Part shown: positions 16,621-26,655 of the stretch, piece by piece
Position numbering within the stretch: the first letter of the stretch is position 1
How the letters are laid out: every line of letters begins with the position of its first letter
Position numbers and translations under genes: made by a program
The notes under the pieces: model-generated
The model's database searches: none
What the model saw: only the letters and a program-made list of their open reading frames with translations
What the model was told of the DNA's origin: nothing
From: Catenovulum maritimum
GTDB lineage: Bacteria; Pseudomonadota; Gammaproteobacteria; Enterobacterales; Alteromonadaceae
Length of the DNA stretch: 64,000 nt
Direction of reading: 5' to 3'
Assembly: GCF_001050375.1 (NCBI RefSeq)
Contig: NZ_KQ130493.1
Span: forward strand, 58,741-122,740

Positions 16621-18093
16621 TTAATGTTTAGTTTTTAATAACACTTGTTTGATCATAGCTTGATTCACTTTTTCATCGTATTCAGGGTTCAACTCAGTTG
16701 GAATGGCTGCGCCAATCTCTTGCTGCCAAGCTTCTAATTTTGATTTAAGCTCATTTAATTTAGCTGGATTTTGGGCTGCTAAATTATTCGTTTCACCAAC
16801 ATCATTGGCTAGGTCATACAATTCATATTCATTGTTTTCAAAATACTGAATAAGTTTCCAATTACCGCTTCGTATTGCACTACCTGGGCGGGTTCTAAAT
16901 AAAGGATCTTGCCCTTGGTCTGTTGGTGCATGATGTGCTTGTAGGTAAACCGGGAAATGCCAAAACAGGTCACGAGATTCCTTGGTTTCCTGATTGAGTA
17001 AAACCGAGCTTAAATCCATACCATCTAAGATTTGGTTTGGCTTATCTGCTTTGGTTAGGCTAGTTAATGTTGGGTAGAAGTCTGCATTAGTTACAGGTGT
17101 TGGGTTAATACCCGGTTTAATCTTGCCTGGCCAACGAACTAATAATGGTACTTTTATACCGCCATCGTAATATGAACCTTTACCACCTCGAATCGGTGAA
17201 GGGAAAGATGACATACGGTAGCCACCATTATCAGAGGTGAAAATAACTAAGGTATTTTCATCTAACTTTTCTGCTTCTAACATAGAGAAAATACGGCCTA
17301 CATTGGTATCCATAGACTCGACCATAGCGGCATAAGTCGCTTGTCTTTTTTCTTTTATGCCTTTGTCATGATATTTCTGCACTTTATCTAACACTGCTTG
17401 ATATGGGGTATGCACAGTGTAGTAAGGGAGATAGACAAAAAATGGCTTATCTTTAACTGATTTCACCCAGTCAATTACTTCTGTTGTTAAACGGTCGGTT
17501 AAATACTCACCTTCTGGTCCGTCTTTAATGTTAGGTAAGTTATAAGGGCTGAAATAATGAAAAGTCATGCCTTGATGACTACCAGCAACATTCACATCAA
17601 AACCTTGTTTATCCGGATCTGCACCTAGGTGCCATTTACCAAAGTTACCTGTGGTATAACCCGCTGTTTTTAGCGTTTCAGCCATAGTAATAATTTCAGT
17701 GCTGATGCCCCGTGTATTTTTAATTGGGATTAACTTGCGAGTTTTAGCATTGCCTCGAGCAGAAGGGGAAACGGTATATACACCATGACGTGGACCATAC
17801 TGACCTGACATTAATACAGCACGACTTGGCGCACAGTTTGCTGCACCCGCATAAGCATTGTCAAAACGTAAGCTTTGTTTAGCGAATGCATCAATATTCG
17901 GTGTTTCGAATAAATCAGTGGTTTGGTTATACCCTACATCAGCCCAACCTAAATCATCTATTACTATCATAATGACATTTGGTTTGGGTAATTCAGAGAC
18001 TGAAGTTTGGGTCTGTTCTGATGAACCAGGCGTGCCGCCACAGGCTCCCAGCGCTAAACTTAATAATGCTAAAAGTGAGTGCTTTACTTTCAT
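16621..18093 (-). CDS. S1-type sulfatase, lipoprotein
   Basis: A 490-residue formylglycine sulfatase anchored as a lipoprotein (lipobox LGAC, Cys 18). It hydrolyses sulfate esters, here probably on oligosaccharides. The maturation motif is NCAPSRAVL (Cys 87, C-x-P-S-R), converted to formylglycine by a maturase that is not in this window. Metal ligands begin at Asp46-Asp47 (VIDDLGWADVG) and continue in FTSDNGG (calcium site). GKWHLG and PFFVYLPYYTVHTPY are also family features. Length is normal. It is the last gene of a unit with the GH106 enzyme and the jelly-roll lipoprotein, and a terminator follows. Confidence 0.92.
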   Translation of the reverse strand: MKVKHSLLALLSLALGACGGTPGSSEQTQTSVSELPKPNVIMIVIDDLGWADVGYNQTTDLFETPNIDAFAKQSLRFDNAYAGAANCAPSRAVLMSGQYGPRHGVYTVSPSARGNAKTRKLIPIKNTRGISTEIITMAETLKTAGYTTGNFGKWHLGADPDKQGFDVNVAGSHQGMTFHYFSPYNLPNIKDGPEGEYLTDRLTTEVIDWVKSVKDKPFFVYLPYYTVHTPYQAVLDKVQKYHDKGIKEKRQATYAAMVESMDTNVGRIFSMLEAEKLDENTLVIFTSDNGGYRMSSFPSPIRGGKGSYYDGGIKVPLLVRWPGKIKPGINPTPVTNADFYPTLTSLTKADKPNQILDGMDLSSVLLNQETKESRDLFWHFPVYLQAHHAPTDQGQDPLFRTRPGSAIRSGNWKLIQYFENNEYELYDLANDVGETNNLAAQNPAKLNELKSKLEAWQQEIGAAIPTELNPEYDEKVNQAMIKQVLLKTKH

Positions 18094-18248
18094 TTCTTTT
18101 CCTAAATAAAATTTGGTTTTTACAAACCATTACTGCAGTTTTTAAGATTAGGCAGCAATTAAATTGCTACCTTTTATCAAAATATTATAAATTTAACGCT
18201 AGGCCAGTGTGCCACTAAACCTTAGTTGTGCACTGAAAAATATAGCGC

Positions 18249-19175
18249 TTATTCCATGGTAACGCCTGTCACTAGTACCATGATGTCATCGACAACGCTT
18301 GATTTACCTAGGTAAATACCCCAGCGAAAGCCAATTTCTTCCGTTCTAGGCCAGTCACCTGTACCGACTAATTTATTGTCAATATACATTTCGTAATTCA
18401 AGCCATTGTCTCTAACTTTCATATCAAAAGGTCTACCGAGTACATTTTTGCCAACAGAGATAAGTGTTCCTGGACGGTTGTTAACATAGGCTGCGCCATG
18501 ACGAGGTGAAAACCATAAATCACCTTGGGCATCTACGCGTAGCATGACAGACCAATGATCAACATTATTGCCTTTAGCTTGGAAAATAGAGCACATATGC
18601 GGTGCTGCGCAACCGGCTGATTTTACAACGGTAAAGCGGGCACCAAATTCACGCCAAACATTAGGTTCAGGCATCCATCTATAGCTTGGACTAAAGGCTT
18701 CTATACGGGCGGCTTTTTTACGCTTATTACTGACATTTTCTTCATCTTTAAACATTCGGAAGATTTGAGTATTGCCGTCTTCTTGATACCAGCGTGACCA
18801 TTTATGAAAATCTTCATCTGGGATATTTGGATTACCAACCGCATGAATAAGCATTTTACGTTTGGCTGAGTCTATCGGGATATTGCCATAAGGCCCTTGT
18901 TCAATCAGGGCATTGTTAATATCAACCGTCTCACCTGTAACCCCTTTGGTAGTAAAAGATTCCAGTGGATTCAGTCGCCCTGTCGCTAATACTTGTTGCC
19001 AAGTAGGCTCTTGGCTAATTTTTGTAACAATCTGGTTGTAAGAGATCGCATCTGATTTAATGAAATCAAGTGTTTGTGAATTTTTAGTCACATCCTGATT
19101 CGATACGCTACAGGCCGTCACCAAAGTTAACGTGGCGATTATGCTGCTTATTTTTAGTGCTAATAATTTACTCAT
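18249..19175 (-). CDS. Jelly-roll (polysaccharide-lyase-like) lipoprotein
   Basis: I start at ATG 19175 (MSKLLALK), 10 nt after the GH106 stop codon; a TTG at 19199 would overlap it. The signal peptide ends in LVTAC, making a lipoprotein of 308 residues. The second half has a beta-sandwich rhythm seen in jelly-roll lyases (PL7/PL20/PL28-like): ARIEAFSP, WREFGARFTVV, SIFQAKGNNVDHWSVMLRVD and a final FRWGIYLG strand. Two cysteines in GCAAPHMCS may form a disulfide. The catalytic residues cannot be assigned, and a non-catalytic glycan-binding role is possible. Its place between GH106 and a sulfatase suggests action on the same polysaccharide. Confidence 0.55.
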   Translation of the reverse strand: MSKLLALKISSIIATLTLVTACSVSNQDVTKNSQTLDFIKSDAISYNQIVTKISQEPTWQQVLATGRLNPLESFTTKGVTGETVDINNALIEQGPYGNIPIDSAKRKMLIHAVGNPNIPDEDFHKWSRWYQEDGNTQIFRMFKDEENVSNKRKKAARIEAFSPSYRWMPEPNVWREFGARFTVVKSAGCAAPHMCSIFQAKGNNVDHWSVMLRVDAQGDLWFSPRHGAAYVNNRPGTLISVGKNVLGRPFDMKVRDNGLNYEMYIDNKLVGTGDWPRTEEIGFRWGIYLGKSSVVDDIMVLVTGVTME

Positions 19176-19185
19176 AATGTCACCA

Positions 19186-22100
19186 TTACTCTTGGCCAAA
19201 ATTGACGGTTTTTACCGTTTTTAAACTGACGGGGCCTAATAAACCTGAATCAACTAGAGGATCGCCCGCTTTAACGAACTTGTAAGTAGTAAAGGTACGA
19301 CGATGACCTTTTTTCCCAAAGTTAGGTAATGGCTCATTGTTGCTGTACCAATCAGGCATAACAGGTACGTGTGTTCCATTTGCTTGCCAGTATTCTGAGC
19401 TATCCGGTAGGCTTTCATCCGTAATTAAGCGATTGCTCCATGAGTTAGCCACTTTTACAGTCAATTGGTTTTCACCAGTCTGCAAATAAGCGCTAATATC
19501 CAAGGTGAATGGGTAAAGCCAAGCGGTGCCGACTTCTTTGCCATTGATAAAGACTTGTGCACTGTCGCTGACTTTGCCTAAATCTAAAGTGACTTGCTGA
19601 TTATCAGCGAGCAGTTCAGCATCTACATTAAAGGTTTTCGCATAAGTTGCGATACCCGAATAAGCACGAATTTCTGGGTTGTTCGAATCTTTCCAGTTGA
19701 TTAATTTATCGAATGTAAAGGTTTGATCTAAGCCGTACTCTTTTGCAAACGTGACTTGCCAGCTACCAGCAAGCAATTGCTTTGCTGGAATATCATCCAG
19801 TACAAGCTGTTTAGTTTCACCGTTTATATCAAGTGTTAACTTTTGATTGTTGTCGGCAGCAAATTCGACTGCAAATTGCTCGTTATAAAGCGCTTCAATA
19901 TCGTTATTTTTAATAACTTCTGGGCTTATTTGTAGCTTACCTTCGGCATTATCATTAAAGATCACAAACGCCGATTCATTTGCTTCTAAGCGGAAGGCGA
20001 CATTGGTTACCCCTTTGTTGCTATGAAATGCTGCCAGTTTTTTGATTTTACCGGTCTTAGCGTCCCACAACTCAGGCACTTTGCCCGTTACTTCAAATCT
20101 AGCATCAAATAACTTACGCTTGTCACTGTCGTTATAGACAAAATAGATATCTTGGTTAGCGGTTGTTCTATGAGCATAAAAAAGATCGTCAAGATTTTTG
20201 ATGGTTAAGTCAAAATTAAACCCTGCTTTTTGATACAGCTGCTGCCACTCAGATTCGCCTTTCGCACTTAGGTGAGTTGTTGGTTGAGACCAAATTAAAT
20301 CGACCATTTTTTCAAAGCTAGCTTGCTGCTCAGCCGTGACATTCAGCCCAGCTAATTGTTTAATTGGCTCACCAATAATAACGCCGCCTTGTTTAGCAAA
20401 CTGGTGAATTTTTTCTACAGTTGCTAAAGATAAGGTGTCATGATTTTTAAGCATTAATATTTTGTAATTAACGCCGTGGTTAAGCTGATAACGGCCATTT
20501 TGATAAACTAATTCATTTAATTTTTCTGTGTTTAAACAATCATAATTAACATAGGTCGGAATATGTTTGCTTTCACGCAGGCGTCTATCTGGACAACCGG
20601 TTGGTGCCGCTTCGCCAATATACCAAGCAATATCAGAAACAGGTTGACCTTGACGTAATAAATATTGACCACGTGAAAGATAGTCAAACCATGCTTTACC
20701 AGCGGTTGAAAACCATGGCTGAGTGGCATCAATATGTGCGCCCCAAGCTTCCATTGTCATACCCGGAACAACATGCGTATTGGCTTGATGAACAAAACGA
20801 TGGAAGACATATTCATTGACGCCTAAAGCCCAAGTTTTGTCGCCATCAAATTTTGCGTAAGCAGGGTTAAATTTCCAGTTATGATCTTTGGTTGCGGTAA
20901 ACGCTTCAGCTGAAATAATGTTGCGATTGTATATATGACCCACCGAAATTGCAGATGCCAACATATAAATATCACGTTTTAACCAAAATTCACCCATCGG
21001 AATGTCGACTTTACTGCCCGCGTCTAATTCATTAAACGGACCATGGCCATAAGGTTCGGTATAGGCTTTCATGCCATCTGAATGAGCCAATTCGGTAAAG
21101 TATTGGTAATAGTTTTCTGTGATTAATTTATTACTGAAACCACGAATATCCCAAGTGACATCTTCGGTAGTGGCAACTGAGTCAACAAATTTACCAGCAA
21201 AAAGCGGTAAATAGGGGGTTAAGTCATAGCCATTTTGTTGTTTAAATTGCTGATCATAGCCTTGGGTCCAGTTTTGACCACCCACTTCGTAACTGTCAAT
21301 TTCTAAATATTGCATCACACCGGGTGCAACTTCTTTAACTTTATTAATTACATTCGTGACATAAGCGTCGTAGTGGTTTTTAAAGGCGGCTCGACTAAAT
21401 TTATCTACCTCTAAACCTCGACCTTCTGCAGTTGGTGGAATATTGGTTGTGCCTTTGGCTGTATAACCAAAGCGCATTATTGTCCAATCACCCGCTGGCA
21501 ATGTCGCCGTTAATTGACCGCCTTTTGATAACTTATCAGATAAGTTAATCATTTTACTTGAATCAATAATGTGTGATTGTTCAGGTTCGCCAATCGGTGG
21601 CAGTTTATGGTAATTGGTATGTGTGGCTAACGTGCGGCCTAAATAGTTACCCATTCTTGGGGTTGAAGCTAAATTGGCTTCAAATATATTTAAGGTTTTA
21701 TCGGCAACAATTCTAAAGTATTTGGCGGTCACGCCTTCAAATGCGGCATCGAGTGCCCAACGGACTCGTCCAGGACGGTTAATGCGCATATCGACATGTT
21801 TTTTAAAGTTTTTACCGTCATTTGAATATTGAAATTCGTACTTTATATGTTTGCCCCAATTGATATCGACGCTGGCAAAACGGATAGTGACGGGCTCGTC
21901 ATAGGCAAACTGTAACCAAACCGGTTGGCCGTTTTTTGATTTGATTGAAGATACATTATCAACTTCGATATTGTTGACGACAGTGATATCAAAATCAGGA
22001 TCAGATGCGCTAATGGTGGGCTTTAATTCAGCATCAACTAATTCGGTTGGCAATGATGGATAAGCTAATACCGCAATATCATGGTAATAATCTAACATGG

Positions 22101-22662
22101 TCATAGGTTGTGCTAATTGCACATTTAATGGCTTACCATCACTTTTAACGACAGTTTCGTTCCAAGTGACTTGTTTCATCCCATGTTCAGGCGTGTTCCA
22201 AGGGCCACCACTTGAAGACCAGCCGTCGGCATTGTGAATACCAAAACTTAAACCTAGGCGCTTCGCCTCTGAAGCCATGTGACCAATTAATTCAATATGA
22301 TGTTCGGTATTAAATAGCACCCTACCTTTAGCGATATTACGGCCAATATTAAAGTATAAAACGCCGCCAATCCCGGCTTCTGCCATGGCTTCGAAATCTT
22401 TAGTGATACCTGCAGCAGACATATTACTGTTCATCACATGATACCAAGTAAGCGGTTTGGTTGAATTTGGTGGGGTAATAAAATTTTCAGTAAGTGTTTG
22501 ATAGTCAAGTTTAGCTAATGCTAGCTTTGAATCGTTTAGGCTTGCTTGACTTGTGTTGTTAGCTGGCTGAGTTGTTACTGATGTCGTTTGCTCTGAACAT
22601 CCCAGCAAACTTGAGGCCGCAATTAAGGCCACTGACCATTTAAATTTTGGAATTAACTTCAT
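19186..22662 (-). CDS. GH106-family alpha-L-rhamnosidase, lipoprotein
   Basis: A very large (1158-residue) lipoprotein with lipobox LLGCS. The N-terminal catalytic domain matches the GH106 family by WYHVMNSNMSAAGITKDFEAM, GGVLYFNIG and LGLSFGIHNADGWSSSGGPW, where the family's metal/substrate loop lies. LEIDSYEVGGQNWTQG (about 455-470) fits the catalytic-acid region of the family. A C-terminal galactose-binding-like sandwich follows (about 1000-1130; LDLGKVSDSAQVFINGKEVG, in parts). GH106 enzymes remove alpha-L-rhamnose, by inversion with calcium. It opens a minus-strand unit with the jelly-roll lipoprotein and sulfatase. Together with GH78 at 61-64 kb it is the main sign that the substrate contains rhamnose. 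Confidence 0.9.
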   Translation of the reverse strand: MKLIPKFKWSVALIAASSLLGCSEQTTSVTTQPANNTSQASLNDSKLALAKLDYQTLTENFITPPNSTKPLTWYHVMNSNMSAAGITKDFEAMAEAGIGGVLYFNIGRNIAKGRVLFNTEHHIELIGHMASEAKRLGLSFGIHNADGWSSSGGPWNTPEHGMKQVTWNETVVKSDGKPLNVQLAQPMTMLDYYHDIAVLAYPSLPTELVDAELKPTISASDPDFDITVVNNIEVDNVSSIKSKNGQPVWLQFAYDEPVTIRFASVDINWGKHIKYEFQYSNDGKNFKKHVDMRINRPGRVRWALDAAFEGVTAKYFRIVADKTLNIFEANLASTPRMGNYLGRTLATHTNYHKLPPIGEPEQSHIIDSSKMINLSDKLSKGGQLTATLPAGDWTIMRFGYTAKGTTNIPPTAEGRGLEVDKFSRAAFKNHYDAYVTNVINKVKEVAPGVMQYLEIDSYEVGGQNWTQGYDQQFKQQNGYDLTPYLPLFAGKFVDSVATTEDVTWDIRGFSNKLITENYYQYFTELAHSDGMKAYTEPYGHGPFNELDAGSKVDIPMGEFWLKRDIYMLASAISVGHIYNRNIISAEAFTATKDHNWKFNPAYAKFDGDKTWALGVNEYVFHRFVHQANTHVVPGMTMEAWGAHIDATQPWFSTAGKAWFDYLSRGQYLLRQGQPVSDIAWYIGEAAPTGCPDRRLRESKHIPTYVNYDCLNTEKLNELVYQNGRYQLNHGVNYKILMLKNHDTLSLATVEKIHQFAKQGGVIIGEPIKQLAGLNVTAEQQASFEKMVDLIWSQPTTHLSAKGESEWQQLYQKAGFNFDLTIKNLDDLFYAHRTTANQDIYFVYNDSDKRKLFDARFEVTGKVPELWDAKTGKIKKLAAFHSNKGVTNVAFRLEANESAFVIFNDNAEGKLQISPEVIKNNDIEALYNEQFAVEFAADNNQKLTLDINGETKQLVLDDIPAKQLLAGSWQVTFAKEYGLDQTFTFDKLINWKDSNNPEIRAYSGIATYAKTFNVDAELLADNQQVTLDLGKVSDSAQVFINGKEVGTAWLYPFTLDISAYLQTGENQLTVKVANSWSNRLITDESLPDSSEYWQANGTHVPVMPDWYSNNEPLPNFGKKGHRRTFTTYKFVKAGDPLVDSGLLGPVSLKTVKTVNFGQE

Positions 22663-22861
22663 AAAAATTTTAAAACCTTTGATTTAATGTTTATCTTATT
22701 TCTCAAGTAAATTGATTGAGTCGTTTCTATATCAGGGGGACTGTTTTAGTCATCGAACCCACAGCCGTTACCGCAAGTTTGCGTTTCAGCAAATCTGATA
22801 TTTAGAAAAGGCAAAAAACTTAAAAGTTGCTACCCCTTAATGAAGATAAATTTCAAAGATT

Positions 22862-22894
22862 AAAAAAGAGAGTTGTATTAACATACAACTCTCT
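22862..22894 (-). terminator. Rho-independent terminator after the GH43 gene
   Basis: Perfect 12-bp stem (22867-22878 with 22883-22894) with a 4-nt loop. On the minus strand a run of six T follows (22867-22862). It also has T on the + strand. It separates the sulfatase-GH43 unit from the GH106 unit. Confidence 0.85.
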
Positions 22895-22913
22895 GTTTTT
22901 TATATTGATAGGC

Positions 22914-24722
22914 TTAGTTAAATGGCTTTATTTTAGCCGCTTTAGGACCATCATAATCGTACTTGAACCAGTCAACGTCAATGTAACCAGCATCTTCATC
23001 AGTTTTCTCATTCCAAGAGAAGAAACCTAAACGGTCACCTGTCCACTTACCAAAGGCGATAGTGAAAGTTGGACCAAAGGCTTTGAAGTTTTTGCCGTCG
23101 AAGCTGTATTCATAGGTCGCTTGGTTACGCGCGTTAGACGTTCTTACATATAAGTCGTTACCCGTTAACTCGATACCAAGGGTTTTTTCACTCATACCGT
23201 TCATGTAGAAAAGGTTTTTCTTACCATTTTCATCTACTTGTACGCCTAATAAGTTAAAAACACCACCGTAACGAACAAAACCAGCTAATTGATTTGGTTT
23301 CATGCCTGAAATATCAAATTTAGCAACAGCAGTACCGGTAGTAATACCCATCATACGTTGGCTTAGTGTGTTTGGCGCACGCCAGAAATCACCGTCAGAA
23401 CCATCGTTGTTGGTCCATTCATTGATTTTAGGACCGTGGTTATTGTTGTTAGGCAATACTTTACTCGCCGTTAAACGTAACCAACCTGGGCGCTGGGTTA
23501 ATGACCAGTGGCTGTCACGTGGGTCATGGTTCCATTCCCATTGTTCGCCTAATTTTGTTGATGAGAAGTCATCATCAGATTTTGGTGCTGTAATAGGGAA
23601 GCCGTTAATTGGTTTTTTGTGGCGTTTAACTGGCTCACCGATACCATCACCGTCTTCGTCGATACCAATGATTGGCCAACCGTCAACCCATGTAACAGGT
23701 GCTAAACATTGCGGGCGACCTTGGAAAGGAATGTCATCATTTTGAATTAACTGATGCATGTACCACCAAGAACCATCAGGGGCAGTCATAAAGCCACCTT
23801 GGCTAGCACTGCGGTTGTTAAATTCAGTGCCTTTTTCTAATACGGTTCTAACTTCGTAAGGGCCATAAATACTTTCTTTTGAACGAAGTACTAATTGCTT
23901 ACGGTCGTTTTTAGGGTTTTTCACACCTGGCTTGGTCGATTTATCGCCCATAGTCCATTGTGCCATGGTGATGTACCAAGTACCGTCAATCTTGTAGATC
24001 TTAGCAGCTTCTGCACCCATACCTGTGTAAACTAATTTACCTCCGTCTAGGATCTTAGTGCCGTCCCAGCTCATTTCATAAATGTAGTTTTCGTTACCTT
24101 CGATGGTGTTTGAAGGCTTTTTATGTTTTTTACCTGTGTTAATGATGACGTAAGCTTTTTTGGTTTCTTGGTCAAAATAGACACCTGGATCATCTAATAC
24201 TTCAGCGTGCGGAAGCATCTTGATTGGTTCGCTCCACGGGCCTGCGATATCGTCAGCCATGGTTACATATAAACCATTTTGGTAATCGATTTGATAAACG
24301 TACCATTTACCTTCGTGGTAAGCGATGTCACCAGCCCAAGTACCAAAAGAATAGCCATTCATTCGATCCCAGTTATATTCTGGCGCCCAAGATAATTTAG
24401 GGAAAGCGTGGCCAGTGTTTGTCCAGTTCACCATATCTTTCGATTCTAAGATTGGCATACCTGGCGACATGTGTTGCTTAGAGGTGATCATGTAATACGT
24501 ATCACCCACTTGTTCGATGTCCGAATCTGGATAATCAGCATTTAAAATTGGGTTGATATAAGTGCCGTCACCTTGGTCACCAAAGCTACCTGTTTTAGCT
24601 GGCTCAAGTACTTTCTTGCTTGCTACATCTTGCGGCGTAATTTGCGAATTACAGCCTAGCACGGTTAGGAGTAAGCTTGCTCCGCCGACTTGTTTTAATA
24701 AGTTTGATTTAGACCTATTCAT
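22914..24722 (-). CDS. GH43-family glycosidase, lipoprotein
   Basis: A 602-residue lipoprotein (lipobox VLGCN). The N-terminal five-bladed propeller (about 50-370) carries the GH43 residues: catalytic base Asp in NADYPDSDIEQ (about 63-67), pKa-modulating Asp in VLDDPGVYFD and candidate acid Glu in MGAEAAKIYKIDG. A C-terminal concanavalin-like sandwich (about 400-600; FVRYGGVFNLLGVQVDENG in parts) is common in GH43 beta-xylosidases. Likely activities are beta-xylosidase or alpha-L-arabinofuranosidase; xylose occurs in ulvan, so xylosidase is my preferred inference. It lies 30 nt after the sulfatase, forming a two-gene unit closed by the terminator at 22862. Confidence 0.88.
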   Translation of the reverse strand: MNRSKSNLLKQVGGASLLLTVLGCNSQITPQDVASKKVLEPAKTGSFGDQGDGTYINPILNADYPDSDIEQVGDTYYMITSKQHMSPGMPILESKDMVNWTNTGHAFPKLSWAPEYNWDRMNGYSFGTWAGDIAYHEGKWYVYQIDYQNGLYVTMADDIAGPWSEPIKMLPHAEVLDDPGVYFDQETKKAYVIINTGKKHKKPSNTIEGNENYIYEMSWDGTKILDGGKLVYTGMGAEAAKIYKIDGTWYITMAQWTMGDKSTKPGVKNPKNDRKQLVLRSKESIYGPYEVRTVLEKGTEFNNRSASQGGFMTAPDGSWWYMHQLIQNDDIPFQGRPQCLAPVTWVDGWPIIGIDEDGDGIGEPVKRHKKPINGFPITAPKSDDDFSSTKLGEQWEWNHDPRDSHWSLTQRPGWLRLTASKVLPNNNNHGPKINEWTNNDGSDGDFWRAPNTLSQRMMGITTGTAVAKFDISGMKPNQLAGFVRYGGVFNLLGVQVDENGKKNLFYMNGMSEKTLGIELTGNDLYVRTSNARNQATYEYSFDGKNFKAFGPTFTIAFGKWTGDRLGFFSWNEKTDEDAGYIDVDWFKYDYDGPKAAKIKPFN

Positions 24723-24752
24723 TTTGGATTTCCCCAGAATTAAATTGTATTT

Positions 24753-26258
24753 TTAGTTTTCAGAATGCTTTCTAACATTGATAAAAGATGATCTTTGCTT
24801 TACTTGCTCACTTCGTAAATTCTCGTATTTGTGAATGTAAGCGTCAGTACGTTTACTTAAATCTTGTAAAACGGCTTGGTGCTCAGCTGAGTTAGCAAGG
24901 TTAACTTGTTCATTTGGATCATTTTTCAAATCATAAAGTTGTTGGAAATCGTTTTTATAAAAATCGACGTATTTCCAGCGGTCTGTTCTCATACCAACTG
25001 TTGGCGGAATAGACACTCGTTTAGGCTGATACATGTGCTCAAAGAAGAACTCATTGCGCCAAGTAACGTCTTGTTGATCATCTAGTAATGAAACTAGGCT
25101 AGTACCTTGATAGCTTTCAGGTGCTTTAACACCCGCAAAATCTAAAATAGTCGGTGCAATATCTATATTTAATGCCATCTGTTGTAATTCAGTACCTTGT
25201 GTGGCTTTATTGCGTGGATCATAAACAATGAGTGGAATGCGTAAGTCTTCTTCCCAACCAAACCATTTACCGGCTAGTTGACGCTCGTTGATGTTATAAC
25301 CATTGTCGCCAGCATAAATAATGATGGTATTGTCTGCGACACCTTGTTTTTCTAACTGCGCGTAAATCATACCAACGGCTTTATCCACACCAGTGATTGC
25401 ACGATAATGACGCTTAACCATTTTTTGGTATTTTTCTTCAGTGTCGTATCGCCATTTCCAGCGGACATGGCCAATAGAAGTTTTTAAGAATTCAGGAAAC
25501 TCGTCAAAAGTCTTGTCTTTAGAAAACTTAGCTGGCGGAATCGTGACATCTTTGTAGTAATCTTCAAACTCAGCAGGGTAGTGATATTGATCTTCTAAAT
25601 CTCTATCATGAGCATGCGGGTCCCAAAAGTTAACCGCCATAACCCAAGGTTTAGCATTGTTTTCTGGTTGGGCAATAAACTCATTCGCTAATTCAGCTAT
25701 GTGATAAGTTTGTGGGATTTCTTTGCCCTTATATTTAACCGTTTTGGTTTGTAGTAACTCTTTAAAGTAATCGAATTTGTCTTCGGCTTTACCTGAAAGT
25801 CTTATTTCGTATTTACCAACGAAAGCAGAACGGTAGCCGTTATCTTTTAATACTTTAGGGTAGATGCTGTTACTTTCAGCGATACCAGTACCTGGTCTAC
25901 CAAAAGTAAAGTCGTGTGTACGCTCAGTTAAACTGGTTAAGATACTTACTCGGCTGGTAGCACAAATTGGTGTAGTAACAAAGGCATTTTTAAATACGAC
26001 ACCTTTATTAGCTAACATATCTAAATTAGGGGTTTTAATAATAGGGTGATATTTACCGATTAAATCCCACCGATGGTCATCTGCTAAGATAAATAAAATG
26101 TTAGGTTTTTTCTCTGGAACCACTGCAGCTTCTGTCTGCTTATCATTAACTTCACAGGCGGTTAATAAGCCAGTGCCCGCGATTAGAGTAATCGCCATGC
26201 TGGATCTTTTGACCGTTTTTGAAAAATTTTCTAAATATAGTTTTAATAAAGTTTTCAT
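24753..26258 (-). CDS. S1-type sulfatase with CATSR motif, lipoprotein
   Basis: A 501-residue sulfatase with a long basic N-region and lipobox LLTAC (Cys 35). The formylglycine motif is PICATSRVSILTS (Cys 99): the usual Pro/Ala position holds Thr, a variant found in part of the S1 family, and Cys and Arg are kept. Metal ligands are Asp60-Asp61 (LADDHRWD) and IYAGDNGYN. FVGKYEI replaces the common GKWHLG, so substrate recognition probably differs from the other two sulfatases here. A shorter start at ATG 26198 would still leave a signal. It heads the unit with GH43 and is divergent from the first GMC gene. Confidence 0.9.
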   Translation of the reverse strand: MKTLLKLYLENFSKTVKRSSMAITLIAGTGLLTACEVNDKQTEAAVVPEKKPNILFILADDHRWDLIGKYHPIIKTPNLDMLANKGVVFKNAFVTTPICATSRVSILTSLTERTHDFTFGRPGTGIAESNSIYPKVLKDNGYRSAFVGKYEIRLSGKAEDKFDYFKELLQTKTVKYKGKEIPQTYHIAELANEFIAQPENNAKPWVMAVNFWDPHAHDRDLEDQYHYPAEFEDYYKDVTIPPAKFSKDKTFDEFPEFLKTSIGHVRWKWRYDTEEKYQKMVKRHYRAITGVDKAVGMIYAQLEKQGVADNTIIIYAGDNGYNINERQLAGKWFGWEEDLRIPLIVYDPRNKATQGTELQQMALNIDIAPTILDFAGVKAPESYQGTSLVSLLDDQQDVTWRNEFFFEHMYQPKRVSIPPTVGMRTDRWKYVDFYKNDFQQLYDLKNDPNEQVNLANSAEHQAVLQDLSKRTDAYIHKYENLRSEQVKQRSSFINVRKHSEN

Positions 26259-26655
26259 CGTTTTTCGCTATTAGCTGGTGAATGATAGTTAGGTTAGTAA
26301 AAGCTGTTATTTATAACTCATGTAATAAATGACAACTTCTTTATAAAAATGTTAAAACGAACCTTCTTAACTAGTCATATAAACTCATAATTAATCATTT
26401 TTCAACTTTTTTATCACGATTTTTTTTTATCTAATTGAATTTGTTGTATATTTTTTTTATGAATTTTAGCTTTAAAAAAAACTTAAAATTTGTTTTAAAT
26501 TTTAGGTATCAATTTTTTAATTTGCCTACCTTATCTTTATTAGCTCAGATTAATCATTCCTACAGTCAGCAAGTTCAGCCTAAACCTGAATGAAGTGAAA
26601 ACTGGAGGTTAACCCAATCTAAAAAGATAGAAATACAAGTAAGAGGCTATATTTA
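26259..26655. promoter_or_regulatory. Divergent promoter region, sulfatase-GH43 and GMC-TIM units
   Basis: An AT-rich 397-bp gap between two divergent units, with long A and T runs at 26419-26520. GGTTAACCCAA at about 26608-26618 resembles the GntR-type sites near 51.7 kb, in partial form. I assign no precise promoter. AAGAGG at 26641-26646 is the ribosome binding site for the GMC gene. Confidence 0.45.

Noticed and set aside
23302..23745. A 147-codon plus-strand frame inside the GH43 gene
   Set aside because: Composition is that of an antisense shadow (many Ser, Pro, Trp), and the GH43 product is intact on the other strand.
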